A stretch of DNA of 64,000 nt from JBBRHQ01 sp963781345 (GTDB lineage Bacteria > Actinomycetota > Thermoleophilia > Solirubrobacterales > 70-9), in contig CAWAFQ010000014.1 of assembly GCA_963781345.1 (NCBI GenBank), positions 62,001 through 126,000 on the forward strand. Reading direction: 5' to 3'. Below, in pieces: positions 17,501-26,890 of this stretch (positions are counted from its first letter, which is position 1; every line of letters starts with the position of its first letter). The position numbers were made by a program, and so were the translations under genes. The notes under the pieces were generated by a model. The model ran no database searches, was not told where the DNA came from, and saw only the letters and a list, made by a program, of their open reading frames with translations.

Positions 17501-18039
17501 AGCGGGGGCTCGAGGTGGCACTGGAGGCCGTAGGCCACACGGCCATAGCGGATCGCCTGGTTCTCATAGCGCGGGGATCGCGCCAGCCGGACAGCGCCCG
17601 GAGGAAGTGAGAAGTGGTTTGAGTGCCACTGGCAGACCTCGAGGTCAGGGGGGAAGCCGCGGAAGACGGGGTCCCGTTGCGCCGCTGCGGTCAGGAACAC
17701 CTGGTTGAGGCCCACCTCGAGCTCGGGCCCGGGGAAGCTGCGCGCACCGAAGACGTCGGCGAGGAGTTGCGCGCCGAAGCAGATGCCAAAGTAGGGCACG
17801 CCGGCGAGCACGGCCTCGCGAACGGTGCGCTTCTCCGCCGCGATCCACGGAAACTCGTCGTCCTGCCAGACGCTGTGCCCGGCGCCCATCGCAACGATCA
17901 AGTCGTAGCGGCGCCAGTCGGGCAACGAATCGCCTTCGTAGAGCAGGACGCGGTCCACGCCGATCCCCCGCTCCGCGAGAATTTCACCGTAGATGCCGAC
18001 CGGATTCTGCCGCAAATGCTCGAGCGCGAGAGCTCGCAT
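14518..18039 (-). CDS. Class I glutamine amidotransferase fused to an AAA/TPR LuxR-family regulator
   Basis: 1173 residues in one uninterrupted frame. Residues 1-235 are a class I glutamine amidotransferase of the GMP-synthase-like type: nucleophile C87 in YFGICFGAQLLAD, and H175/E177 in LQCHLEP, so the triad is complete. After a short linker, residues about 262-420 are the AAA ATPase of large LuxR regulators: LVGRDAELARIDAAL, Walker A GDSGIGKT (292-299), Walker B LLVLVDDAHLFD. A long alpha-helical TPR-like region follows, then a C-terminal LuxR helix-turn-helix (LAPRELEVALAAAQGGSSRE, IAERLFLGPRTVELHLASAV). The regulator half alone would be a normal gene; the fused amidotransferase is unusual. 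Ligand and targets are unknown. Confidence 0.9.
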   Translation of the reverse strand: MRALALEHLRQNPVGIYGEILAERGIGVDRVLLYEGDSLPDWRRYDLIVAMGAGHSVWQDDEFPWIAAEKRTVREAVLAGVPYFGICFGAQLLADVFGARSFPGPELEVGLNQVFLTAAAQRDPVFRGFPPDLEVCQWHSNHFSLPPGAVRLARSPRYENQAIRYGRVAYGLQCHLEPPLEDIRAWLTEFPDSSLTLEERHGPGSVERLLEDYAEYVPYLRETARQVFGRWLENALTLGRLGGAARAAHGGNGRVGPGASGRLVGRDAELARIDAALGSARRGDSAMLVLRGDSGIGKTALLDAASARARGLRVMRASAEDAAAERPFAGLADLCRPLAERAERLSPPRAEAVAAILDTGSGARLRDRFAAYAGTLDLLFATAVETPLLVLVDDAHLFDDATREALGFIARRLGADGIALLVATEADDDLSGAEDLRLGALAPPDARAVLEARWADDLDPAVADLVVAAAAGNPLALLELPFDLTAEQRAGTAAIEEPLTASAEWSFLGRVSNLAAPERQALLVAAVAGRDEQEAIGEACRSLGLEASALESAEAGGLMRHDGERLSFRHPLARTAVAYSALLADRRAAHAALAAVLEDDARTWHLAHAAAAPDESIAADLERIAARARDHGAFAAAALGLERAARLTPDGELRSGRLLAAAQAAHLAGHVNAALGHLDAALAGAPADPVRRDAEHLRGRIVARSGSAEAARDQLVALATRWESTEPAAASAVLADAVLPALRAGEPAEAVRIARRATRLSQDGNGRAEPAATVALGMALVFAGEYAEGAALIDDAFERGQRDGDSQLRTYLGAALVLAGRHDAALGVLTELVDEARAEGAVSVLPYALIRLADVQLEIGGWASAAAALNEAGQLAQESGLASDHGLALGALAWMEAAQGRDEACRAHVEEALELAGRLGSGSRLDRAAIALGLLELGRGCPESAIPYLDDACRLQDEQGWSDAARTPHRRPDLVEAYALAGRTEDAHEALERFRRDAERTGRPSALAAEARCRAFLGEDRDLDAAFSQALALGKEEVGPFERARTELLYGTRLAQAGRHQDALGILESALVTFEHLGAEPWAERARHGILMAGGTPPTPGVRVTERLAPRELEVALAAAQGGSSREIAERLFLGPRTVELHLASAVIKLDLDSPAELAKILRSETGMDEPRL

Positions 18040-18123
18040 GGCACTACGCTATCCGAGCCGGGGGCCGGGTGTGGCGTTGGCGGCCCCTGCGCATGGCGGC
18101 TCGAGGGCTATGCCGAGTTGACG

Positions 18124-21100
18124 CTAGACCGCGGCCCCTGCGGGTTTCGGCTCCGCCGCCGGTCCGCTGCAGAGCCGCCGCCGCGCCGGGCAGTCATGGC
18201 AGAGTGGCCAGTCCGGCTCGGGCGTGACCTCGAAGCTCCCCGCGGCGATCGCCGCGACCCGGTGCTCCAGCGTCTCACGTGCCTCGGCCATATCGGCCGG
18301 CCCGAGCTCGAAGACGACCGGGTGCTGCGCGGCCTCGAGGAAGACGTAGGCGACGCGGACGGTATCGGCGCCGCTCGCCTGCGAGGCGGCGAGGCCGTAG
18401 AGCATCCGCTGGATCTCGTAGAACTCCGCGCGCTCGGCGGGGGTTCTATCGCCGAGGCGGTCGGTCTTGTAGTCGACGACGAGCGGCGGCGATGAGGCGG
18501 GCTCGGCTATCAGGTCGATCGAGCCGCGAAAGACGGCGCCGCCGAGTTCGAGCAGGAACGGCAGCTCGGGCCGCACCGCGGTCCCGCGGGCGCCGATCTC
18601 GGCGCACAGCTCCGACCCGACCCATCCGCTAAGCAGCGCGGCGGCGGCCTCCACGCGCTCGGGCGTCGGCTCCAGCTCCTCGGCCTCGAGGATGCGCCCG
18701 ATCAGCTCCGGCGGGGGCTCGATCCAGCGCCGCCGCGCCGAGAACTCGAGCAGCGAGTGGATGGCGCTGCCGAAGCCGAAGCGCTCGGCGCGGCTCGCGG
18801 CGCCCTCGCCCTCGCCCTCGCCCTCGCGCGCCGGGGGCTGCGCCAGGCCGAGCACCTTCTCGGCATAGAAGCGGAAACCGCAACGCTCGTGGTCGGCGAG
18901 CGCTGAGTAAGAGAGCGGGCGCAGGGGGGTCGCCGGAGCGTCTGGGGGAGGATCGGCGGCCTGCCTCCGGTCGGGGCAGCCGCCTGGGCCGGCGCGGGCG
19001 CGGACGGAACCAGCGCCGCCGCCTGCTCGGGGCTCGGCGCGCTGACCCGGACCGCGATCCGGGCCCCCTCGAAGCTCGCGGACAGGCCCTCGCGGGGCTC
19101 GGGCGCCGGCAGGGTGACGGTGTCGCCGTCGCCGAGACCGGCGAAGCCGGGGCTCTCGAGCAGCCGGTCGAGGATCGGCGTGCCGGCCTTCGGCGCCGAC
19201 GGCTTCTCCGGGCGGATGCCGCTGAGGATCAGCCGTCGCCGCGCCCGGGTGACGGCGACGTAGAAGAGGCGGCGCTCCTCCTCGGAGTCGAGCCTGTCGC
19301 GCTCCTCGGCTATCTCGGCGAGGTCGAAGAGCTTCAGCGAGCGCCCGCCAAGCCGGGTCAGCCTCATCCCGACCCGCCTAGGCCCCTCGCCGGGCGGGCC
19401 GAGCCGCACCGCCGGCGGTGCGCCGGCGAGCAGGCGCCGGTCGAGCGAGGGGACGGCGACGACCTCAAACTCGAGCCCCTTGGCGGCGTGGATCGTCATC
19501 ACACGGACGCCGTCGTGGTCCTCCGCGGCGGTCGCCGCGGCCGACTCGTCGTCGAGCCCGGCGCGGAACTCGGCGAACTCGAGGAATCCCCTGAGGTCGC
19601 GGCCCTCGGCGGCCTCGAACTCGCGCGCCATCCGCAGCAGCTTGCGGATGTTGGCGGTCCGCATCCGGCCGGGACTTCTCATCAGCACCGCGAGGTCGTA
19701 GCCGCTCGCGCTCAGCGCCCGCTCGAGCAGCCGCTCGAGCGGCAGCCGGGTTCCCGCCTCGCGCAGCTCGGCGACGATCGCGTGCAGGGCGCCGAGTGCC
19801 TCGCGGTCAGCGGGCGGGATGTGCTCGAGCCAGACCGACTCCTCGAGCGCCGGCTCGCCGGCGCCGATCGCCGCCTCGAGCGCGCCCCAGAGGTGGCGGG
19901 TCCCGCCCGCGGCGCGCCGCAGCAGCCACAGAGCGTCGGGCGAGACGCCGAAGGCCGGCGAGGAGAGGGCGCCGAGAAGCGCCTCGTCGTCGAGGCGGTT
20001 GGCGATCACCCGCGCCAGCGCGAGGACGTCGCCGACCTGCTGCGCGGACCAGTAGCCGCGCCCGCCGACGACGTAGGGGCGCAGGCCGGCCCGCTCGAGC
20101 GCCTCCCCGTAGGCGTCGACGTGGGTGAAGGCGCGCAGCAGGACGACGATCTCCCCGCGCGGCACCCCGGAGTCGACCAGCTCGCGCAGCCGCCACGCCA
20201 GGAAGCGCGCCTCTGCGATCCGGTCGACGGGGGTCTGGTCGTCGACCGCCGGGCGCAGGTCGAGCCCGTCCCAGCCCTTCTCTGTCAGCAGCAGCTCGAC
20301 CGCCGTCCCGCCACCGGGCGGCTCCCCCTCGGCCTGCTCGGCGGTGCCGACGCTGAGCGCCCGGAATCCGGGCAGCATCAGCTCGCCGACCCGGTTCGCG
20401 GTCGCGATCACCTCCGGGCGCGAGCGGAAGTTGCCACTCAGCGGCATCACCGCGCCGCCGCCGCCGGAGAGCAGCTTCTCGCGCTCGCGGCGGAAGACCT
20501 CGACGTCGGCGTGGCGGAAGCCGTAGATCGACTGGAACTCGTCTCCGACGAAGAAGACGCTGCCATCGGGGTTGCGGAGAAGCTCGACCAGCCGCAGCTG
20601 GAGCACGTTGGTGTCCTGGAACTCGTCGACGAGGATGTGGCGGAAGCGGCGCGAGTAGGACTCGCGCACCCCTGTGCGCGATCCCAGCAGCCGCACCGCG
20701 AGCAGCTGGAGGTCCTCGAAGTCGAGGCCCGAGCGCTCCGCCTTGGCCTCGGCGAAGCGGCGCCCGAAGATCCGCACCAGCTCGGCGACGTGGCCGTAGG
20801 CGACCCGCCCGCCCTCGTGCTCGGCGACCGCCCGCGTCGCCCCCTCGAGCGCCGCGTCGTAGCCGTCGAACTCGCTCTTCGACGAGTTGAAGCAGAGCGC
20901 CAGCAGCTCGTCGGCCGAGGGGATCCGCTCGGCGCGGGCCGAGGCCAGCTCGAACGCCGCGGCGAGCTTCGCCTTCTGGTTCGGGCTGCCGGTTTCCCTG
21001 AGCGGCCCCGCCTCGCGCTCGAGCCGCTCGAGCGCCCCGAGCAGGTCCGACTCCGCTGGATCCGGCAGCTCCGGCTCGGCCTCGCCTGAGCTTCGCAGCT

Positions 21101-21632
21101 CCTCGTGGGCCCCGACGACGGCGCTTCGCAGCCCCTCGATCGTGTAGGCGGCGACGGTCGTTTCGCGCTCCTCCTCGCCGCCGGCCAGGAACTCCTCGAG
21201 GGCCGTGTCGAAGGCGGCGCGGGCCGCGCGAAGCGACCGGGACCGGTCGAGGACCCGGAACGAGGGATCGATCCCGGCGGCGACGGGGTGTGAGGCGAGC
21301 AGGCGGCGGCAGAAGCCGTGAATCGTCGTGATCCAGGCGCCGCCGAGCCCGTCGACGATGGCGCTCAGCCGCGCCGCGGCCTCGGCGTCGGCGGCCGCCA
21401 GGCGTCGCCGGCGCAGCTCGGACCTGATCCGGTCGCGGAGCTGGGCGCCGGCGCGGTCGGTGAAGGTGAAGGCGAGGATCTCCTCGGGGCCGAGGCCCTC
21501 GAGCTCGATCAGGTCGCAGTAGCGCTCGACCAGGACTCCGGTCTTGCCGGTGCCGGCGCCCGCCTCCAGCAGGACCTCGGGCGCCCTGGTGGTGATCGCC
21601 TCGCGCTGCTCGGGGGCCGGCTCGCGCTTCAC
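18124..21632 (-). CDS. addA: ATP-dependent helicase/nuclease AddA-like (UvrD/RecB type), frameshifted
   Basis: Start GTG 21632 overlaps the addB stop (GTGA) and gives KREPAPEQREAI just before Walker A (EAGAGTGKTGVLVERY). Helicase motifs follow: ILAFTFTDRAG, ILVDEFQDTN, VGDEFQSIYGFRHAD, MTIHAAKGLEFEVV and RRLFYVAVTRARRR. Near 18955-18975 the frame shifts by one base; beyond it the other frame reads naturally as LRPLSYSALADHERCGFRFY and into the RecB-type nuclease domain with the catalytic VVDYKTDRL and a Cys pair near the end (CHDCPARRRLC). With addB this is the double-strand break end-processing complex. The frameshift is in a proline-rich linker and may be a sequence error. Confidence 0.85.
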
Positions 21633-24600
21633 GCCGGCGCCTCGGCCTTCTCGTCGGGGTCGAGCAGGTCGGCGACCGCGCCGCGCTCGCGGCGGCAGAT
21701 CGGGGCAAAGCCGCAGTGGCGCGGGCACTCGCCGCCGATCGGCTCGCGGTCGATGTCGCCCTCGCGCATCCTCCCGACGGCGTCCGAGGCGGTGCTCCTC
21801 GCCTTCTCGAGCACCTCCTCGAACTCGGGGTCCCCGATCCGGTCGGTGCCGACCAGCTCATACCCGGCCAGCTCGGCGCCGGCCTCGGCGCGCAGCAGCC
21901 CGCGCGGCCTCGGGTCATCGGTCGCTCGAAGCGGCTGGTAGACGGCCCCCGCCGCTTCGATGCCCCAGAGGTCGCGCAGCGCCAGGAGGTAGAGGGGGAG
22001 CTGGAGCTTGCCGTCGTCGCCGAACTTCTTCCACGGGGTGGCGATGCGCGAGACCTTGTAATCCTGGAGCAGCCCCGAGGCGCCGACGGCGTCGACGTCG
22101 ACGCGGTCGATCCGGCCATGAAGCAGGAAGCCGCCGAGGTCGAGCGGGGGCTTCTCGTACTCCTCCTCGCTGCCGAAGCCCGCCTCGAGCAGGCGCGGCT
22201 CGAGCAGCGCCGGGTCGCGGCCGGCCTCGCGGCGAAGGAAGGCGGCGAGCAGCCGGTCGATCCGGCGCCGGATCGCGCGCTCGGCCGGCGTCGTGCCGTC
22301 GAGCTCCTCGGCGGCCGCGACCTCGGCGAGGAGCGCCCCGGCGCGCTCGAGCCAGACGTCCAGGGAGCCCGGCCGGGGGATCGCGTCGCCGCCGGGGCGC
22401 TCGGAGTAGAGCGCCTCGAGCACCGAGTGCATCAGGTTGCCCTGCTCGATCGGCTCGGCGAGCGGGCCGAGCGGCTGCGGGCGCAGCTCGCGATCGACGA
22501 ACCAGCGGTAGGGGCAGACCGCGAAGGACTCCAGGGTCGTCCCCCCGTACTCCTGGCGCGAGGCGAGCTCGGCGATTACCTCGGGAAGGCGCAGCGGTCC
22601 GGGCGCGCGGGTGCGCGCCTCGCGCCCCGAGGCCCGCGCGAGGCGCTCGCCGATCCGCCCGGCGACCCCGTCCCCGAGGTCGAGGCCGGCGAGCACGCCG
22701 TCGCGCTCGGCGGCGGGTGCCAGCGCCAGCGAGCGCGCCAACTCGTCTTCGCTCGGAGCGGCGGCGGGGGCGAAGGCGACCTCGTCGAGGCCGCGGCCGC
22801 GGACGAGGACGGTGTCGAGCGGATCGGGCTCGCCGGGGTCCTCGGGGGGCGGCGGGTCGAGGAGGCGGCGAACTTCGCCGATCAGCGGCGAGGGCTGCTC
22901 GGCTCCGCCGTTCTCGTCGCTGATCCGGCACGAGAGCCAGAGCCCGTCGATCGGAAGCGAGAGGCAGGCGTAGAAGAGGTAGCGCTCCTCGGCCTCGGTC
23001 TCGACCCGGGCGGGCAGCCCGAGCTGGGCGCGCTGCTCGTCGGAGAGGAAGGGGCTGCCGCCGCCGAAGCTGGGGAACTCCCCGTCCTGCAGCGAGGCGA
23101 CGAATAGGTGGCTGAAGCGCCCGGCCCGCAGCCCGTAGGGGTTGGCGATCCGCACCCGGCCTTCGGCCGGACCTCGCCACAGCGGCATCGCCAGCCCGCG
23201 GATCGAGTCGATCAGCTCGTGCGGTCCCGGCTCGAGGCCGCGCAGCTCGCCGAGCCCCTCGAGCGCCGTCGCGACCGCCGCCCCCGCCCGCAGCTCCTCG
23301 GCCTCGGCCACGCCCGGGATGCGACCGCGGGTCTCCTCCCGCGCCAGCGGCCACTCGGCAATGTCACGGGCGATGTCGGCGACCAGCGCCAGTAGCCGCG
23401 CCCGGTCCTCCTCGGCGCTGCGCAGCATTCCCAGCTCACGCAGCTCCCTGCCGCCCAGCTCCTCCCAGGCCTCGGCGGCCTCCTCGGCGCTTCGCAGCCG
23501 CTGGCGGAGGATCGTTCGCTCGAGCCAGTCGACGTCGGCGGGCCGCCCCCGCCGGGGCCCGCGCAGATAGGCGAGGACGTCGGCGGCGGAGCGGGTGGTG
23601 AAGGCGGCGGCGAGGAGCGCCAGGAGGGCACCGCCGGTCGCGGTGGCGGCAAGCGGGATCTCGGCCTCGAGCGCGACCGGGACGCCGTAGGACTCGAGCA
23701 CCCCCGCCAGCAGCCGGCCGCGGCCGGCGGGGTCGCGGACGGCGATCGCGATCCCCTCGGCGGGCGTCCCCTCGGCGAGCAGCCGCGCGACCTCGCCGCC
23801 GATCGCCTCGGCCTCGGAGCGCTCGCCGGCCGAGCGCAGCACGACGAGGCTGCCGTCGGGGGTGACCGGCTCCGGATCGGCCTCGCCGAAGCCGCGCTCG
23901 ACGGCGAATAGGACGGCGCTCGCCGTGTTTGCCGGATCCGGCGCGGTCGTCTCCTCCTCGACGGGACCGAGATCGCGGAGCTGCTCGAGCAGGGTCGCGC
24001 GGGCCGCCAGCGCCGGGCGGTCCTCGTAGGTGAGGGCGACCGTGACCGGCGCCGCCGCCGAGAGCGCACCGACCAGCTCGAGCTGCTCGCGGGTGAGGTC
24101 GTCGAAGCCGTAGAGGAGGACGGGCCGCCCGCCCCAGGCGTCGGGGTCGGTCCGCAGCGCTGCGATCGCCGCGGCGGCGAGCCGGTGGCGGTCGCCGAGG
24201 CCCTGCTCCTCGCGCAGCTCGACGTAGGCGCGGTAGATCTCGGCCAGCTCGCCGAGGTAGGCGGAGTCCTCGAGGCCCGAGGCGGCCGCCTCGACCGAGG
24301 AGGGGTCGAGCATTGCCGCCTGAAGCTCGACCACCAGCTCCGCCGCGGCCGTCGCGAAGCCGGGCCGCGCCGCCGAGTGCGCCAGGATCCGCGGCCTCCC
24401 CCGCACGGTGGCGACGGCGAGGAGGCGCTCGCGCTGGGGGCGGGAGAGCCACTGCGGCGAAGTCGTCCCGGTAGCGTCGGCGACGCGGCCGAAGAGGCCG
24501 TCGAAGTTGAGCACCGCGCCACCTAGCAGCGCCCCCTCCTCGTTGCAGAGCTCGCGCTCGAAGGTGAAGACGTCGTCGAGGGTGGGCAGGACGAGCACCG

Positions 24601-24688
24601 GCGAGTGCGCCAACTCGTCGGTGAAGCGCCGGCGAATGAGGCCGGCGCGGCCCGAATTGGGCGGTCCGTGGATCAGTGTCAGTGACAT
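21629..24688 (-). CDS. addB: AddB-like helicase-fold/PD-(D/E)XK nuclease, Fe-S type
   Basis: 1019 residues from ATG 24688, where SLTLIHGPPNSGRAGLIRRR supplies a P-loop-like opening (GPPNSGRAG, a degenerate Walker A with Arg in place of Lys). The C-terminal third has a nuclease core: GRIDRVDV, then LLQDYKVS, the D-x-K of PD-(D/E)XK. Iron-sulfur ligands are apparent as FAVCPYRWF before the core and GGECPRHCGFAPICRRE after it, the four-Cys layout that staples AddB-type nucleases. It is translationally coupled to addA. The divergence of motif I suggests a DNA-recognition and nuclease role and not an active motor. Confidence 0.87.
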   Translation of the reverse strand: MSLTLIHGPPNSGRAGLIRRRFTDELAHSPVLVLPTLDDVFTFERELCNEEGALLGGAVLNFDGLFGRVADATGTTSPQWLSRPQRERLLAVATVRGRPRILAHSAARPGFATAAAELVVELQAAMLDPSSVEAAASGLEDSAYLGELAEIYRAYVELREEQGLGDRHRLAAAAIAALRTDPDAWGGRPVLLYGFDDLTREQLELVGALSAAAPVTVALTYEDRPALAARATLLEQLRDLGPVEEETTAPDPANTASAVLFAVERGFGEADPEPVTPDGSLVVLRSAGERSEAEAIGGEVARLLAEGTPAEGIAIAVRDPAGRGRLLAGVLESYGVPVALEAEIPLAATATGGALLALLAAAFTTRSAADVLAYLRGPRRGRPADVDWLERTILRQRLRSAEEAAEAWEELGGRELRELGMLRSAEEDRARLLALVADIARDIAEWPLAREETRGRIPGVAEAEELRAGAAVATALEGLGELRGLEPGPHELIDSIRGLAMPLWRGPAEGRVRIANPYGLRAGRFSHLFVASLQDGEFPSFGGGSPFLSDEQRAQLGLPARVETEAEERYLFYACLSLPIDGLWLSCRISDENGGAEQPSPLIGEVRRLLDPPPPEDPGEPDPLDTVLVRGRGLDEVAFAPAAAPSEDELARSLALAPAAERDGVLAGLDLGDGVAGRIGERLARASGREARTRAPGPLRLPEVIAELASRQEYGGTTLESFAVCPYRWFVDRELRPQPLGPLAEPIEQGNLMHSVLEALYSERPGGDAIPRPGSLDVWLERAGALLAEVAAAEELDGTTPAERAIRRRIDRLLAAFLRREAGRDPALLEPRLLEAGFGSEEEYEKPPLDLGGFLLHGRIDRVDVDAVGASGLLQDYKVSRIATPWKKFGDDGKLQLPLYLLALRDLWGIEAAGAVYQPLRATDDPRPRGLLRAEAGAELAGYELVGTDRIGDPEFEEVLEKARSTASDAVGRMREGDIDREPIGGECPRHCGFAPICRRERGAVADLLDPDEKAEAPA

Positions 24689-24866
24689 TGCGGGGTGGCC
24701 TGCTGAGCTTATGGTCGCCCCCGGCGCCCGCCGGCTGACAGGCGCCGTCGCGATCGCCTCCTCGAAGAGCCCGCAAACTGGGTCCAACGGACGCAGGTTT
24801 GTCGTCGTATGGCGGCTCTATCTTGGCCACGAACCAAACGACCAGGAGAGGACGACCCGCACAGAG

Positions 24867-25322
24867 ATGGCCCTTTGCTTCGTGGACCCAGCTGACGCGA
24901 TCCGCGCGATCGCCGACTCGGTCGGCCGCGAGGCACGACGACAACTCCTCGGCGAGGCCGTGCGCGCCTGGGTTGACGAGATCCCCGACGACGAGCTGGA
25001 GACGCACTACGCCAAGGCTCTGGCCGAGCTCGACGAGCATGACCTCTCGATGCTGGCCGCATGGCACGGGTCGCTCGACGTCGGCCACCCGCTGCCGAAC
25101 CGCGACTTTCTCATGGGCGCCTTCCCCTCTCTAGGCAGCAACCGCCGTGAGGCGCTGAAGCTCGCCGCCGGCTTCCGCGGGGAAGACGCCGTCGACGCCG
25201 GGGTCACCGAGGAGTGCGCCCTCGAGACGGTCCTCGAATGGCTCTCGTCCCCGCGGCTGATGGAGCTCGCCGTCGAGGCGCTCGATCTCTACATCTGGGA
25301 CCGCGCCGGCTCCGACAACTAG
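24867..25322 (+). CDS. Hypothetical protein, about 151 residues
   Basis: From ATG 24867; a GGAGAGG block at 24844-24850 is rather far (16 nt) for a ribosome-binding site. The protein is acidic and mainly helical, with DPADAIRAIADSVGREARRQ, ELETHYAKALAELDEHDLSM and a C-terminal MELAVEALDLYIWDRAG. I recognise no family and see no signal peptide or membrane segment. Its codon use looks like that of real genes in the window. It is divergent from addB. The stop overlaps a short direct repeat. Confidence 0.55.
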   Translation: MALCFVDPADAIRAIADSVGREARRQLLGEAVRAWVDEIPDDELETHYAKALAELDEHDLSMLAAWHGSLDVGHPLPNRDFLMGAFPSLGSNRREALKLAAGFRGEDAVDAGVTEECALETVLEWLSSPRLMELAVEALDLYIWDRAGSDN

Positions 25323-25355
25323 CGGCGCTCAACTCGGGTAGCGGCGCTCAACTCG
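25320..25355. repeat. 17-bp direct repeat at the end of the hypothetical gene
   Basis: TAGCGGCGCTCAACTCG occurs at 25320-25336 and 25339-25355 (19-nt period); the first copy contains the TAG stop of the hypothetical gene. It may be a duplicated insertion footprint or a regulatory repeat; nothing further can be said. Confidence 0.55.
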
Positions 25356-25441
25356 AGCGTGAGCGCTGAGGTGCGCTGCCCCGGGGCACGGAGGCGCTGG
25401 CCCAGACCCGTCGCGGCGCGGGCCTGGAGTTCCCGGCGCGG

Positions 25442-25490
25442 GCCGAGACTTACGTTACCCCTGAAATACGCCAGTTTCGTACGGCTCGGC
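25442..25490. repeat. REP-like palindromic element, copy B
   Basis: Imperfect inverted repeat with ends GCCGAG and CTCGGC and internal TACG blocks, in the gap between the hypothetical gene and the HAD gene. It shares GGCCGA-x2-CTTACGTT and an adjacent GGCGCGGGC-type flank with copy A at 3912-3958, indicating a dispersed element. Confidence 0.4.
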
Positions 25491-25505
25491 GCTCGATCGC
25501 CGCGG

Positions 25506-26138
25506 CTAACCGCGACCCGCCACCGCCTCGCGGATCTCGTCGATCGCCTGGTCGTTGTGCTGGAAGTGCACCGCCGCCATGCCGAGGTCGCGGGCCGTGG
25601 CGACGTTGTCGGCGATGTCGTCGACGAAGAGGCAGTCGGCGGCGTCAAGACCGATCCGCTCGAGGGTGATGCCGTAGATCTCGGGGTCGGGCTTGCGGCA
25701 GCCGACGAAGGCCGAGTCGACGACGGTCTCGAAGATCTCGTCGACCGGGAGCATCGAGCGCCAGAGCGGTTCCCATTCGCGGACGTTGTTGGTCAGCATC
25801 GCCATCCGCTGTCCGGAGGCCCTCAGCTCGCGCATCAGCTCGATCATCGGCGGGTTGGGTTCAAGCGCCTCGAAGTAGATCTCGCTGAAGCGGTGCATCT
25901 CGGGCCGGTGGCCGATCGCCGGCTCGAGCTCGTCGGCGAGCTGCTCGAGGAAGTCGACTTCCCTGACACGGCCGGTCTCGAGCTCGTAGAGAGGGTGGCG
26001 GCCGTCGCGCTCGGCGATCGCGCCCATCGCCGTCGCCAGCTCCTGCATCGGAACCCCGGTGCGGTCCTGGACGGCGGCAAACGACTCGACCAGCGGCGTC
26101 GTCAGCACCCCGCCGAAGTCCGAGATGACCGCGATCAC
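25506..26138 (-). CDS. HAD-superfamily hydrolase, subfamily IA
   Basis: 210 residues from GTG 26138, two bases after the upstream stop; this start places the HAD motif I (VISDFGGVLTTP) near the N-terminus as usual. Motif II is MAMLTNNV, motif III CRKPDPEIY and motif IV DCLFVDDIADN. The second Asp of the classical DxD is Gly, as in YihX and epoxide-hydrolase N-terminal-type phosphatases. A cap insertion lies between motifs I and II. It is a probable small-molecule phosphatase of unknown substrate, likely in an operon with the two genes upstream. Confidence 0.88.
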   Translation of the reverse strand: MIAVISDFGGVLTTPLVESFAAVQDRTGVPMQELATAMGAIAERDGRHPLYELETGRVREVDFLEQLADELEPAIGHRPEMHRFSEIYFEALEPNPPMIELMRELRASGQRMAMLTNNVREWEPLWRSMLPVDEIFETVVDSAFVGCRKPDPEIYGITLERIGLDAADCLFVDDIADNVATARDLGMAAVHFQHNDQAIDEIREAVAGRG

Positions 26139-26140
26139 GC

Positions 26141-26890
26141 TCAAAGCGCGCTGACGATCTCGTAGCGCCCGAAGCCGGGCCGGCCATCGATCGACCAGCG
26201 GAAGAAGGCGATGTCGATGCGGCATCCGGCGGCCTCGAGGGTGGTTCCGCAGAGAATCGTTCCCGCGCCCCGCACGGGTGGCTCGCCGGAATCCTCCGGG
26301 GGCCAGAGCTCCAGCGTCGCCCGGCGCTGCATGCCGTCGGAGCCGTACTCGGTCGAGAGCAGGACCTCGTCGAAGTGGTGCTCACGCGCGGTCTCCGGCT
26401 CGTCCTCATCTCCGTTCTCTCCGGGCCGCGCCGGCTCGGCGAGGACACCGGCCGTGATCTCCTCGCCGTGGCCGCGGGCCGCGGGCGGCCTCTTGGCCGC
26501 GACCGCGAGCAGGCCCCCGTCGGAGAGCACCACTGCGATCGAGCGTCGCGACCCCTCGGAGGGCGCCTCGGCGTCGGAGGCGACCCCGATCGCCGGACAG
26601 GCGATCTCGGTCTCGCTCGAGCCCCGTTCGAGCTTGGCGGCGGCGGGGCAGACGGTCAGCCGCTCCTCGCAGATGCCGGCACCCCCGAGCAGAACCGAGA
26701 CATCGCCCTGCCCGATCTCAACGCTGAGCGAGGCGCCATCGAGGGTGAGAGTGCGGAATTCCGCGCCGAGTGAATCGGTCGCCGCCCCGGCTGCGAGGAC
26801 CGCCCCGTGCTCGAATACCACCGCTCCCCGGCCCGCGTGGGCGCTCGCGAAGATCCCCTGCTCGGGATCGAGGAGGTCGAAGCCGCTCAC
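26141..26890 (-). CDS. Hypothetical protein, about 249 residues
   Basis: The reading frame overlaps the fxsA stop (ATGA) and ends 2 nt before the HAD gene, so it is in the same operon. It is acidic and beta-rich, with repeated short strands (AVVFEHGAVLAAGA, LTLDGASLSVEIGQGDVSVL) and four scattered Cys. A Glu/Asp/His-rich middle (PGENGDEDEPETAREHHFDE) separates two halves. I know no family for it. There is no signal peptide or membrane segment. Confidence 0.7.
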   Translation of the reverse strand: MSGFDLLDPEQGIFASAHAGRGAVVFEHGAVLAAGAATDSLGAEFRTLTLDGASLSVEIGQGDVSVLLGGAGICEERLTVCPAAAKLERGSSETEIACPAIGVASDAEAPSEGSRRSIAVVLSDGGLLAVAAKRPPAARGHGEEITAGVLAEPARPGENGDEDEPETAREHHFDEVLLSTEYGSDGMQRRATLELWPPEDSGEPPVRGAGTILCGTTLEAAGCRIDIAFFRWSIDGRPGFGRYEIVSAL

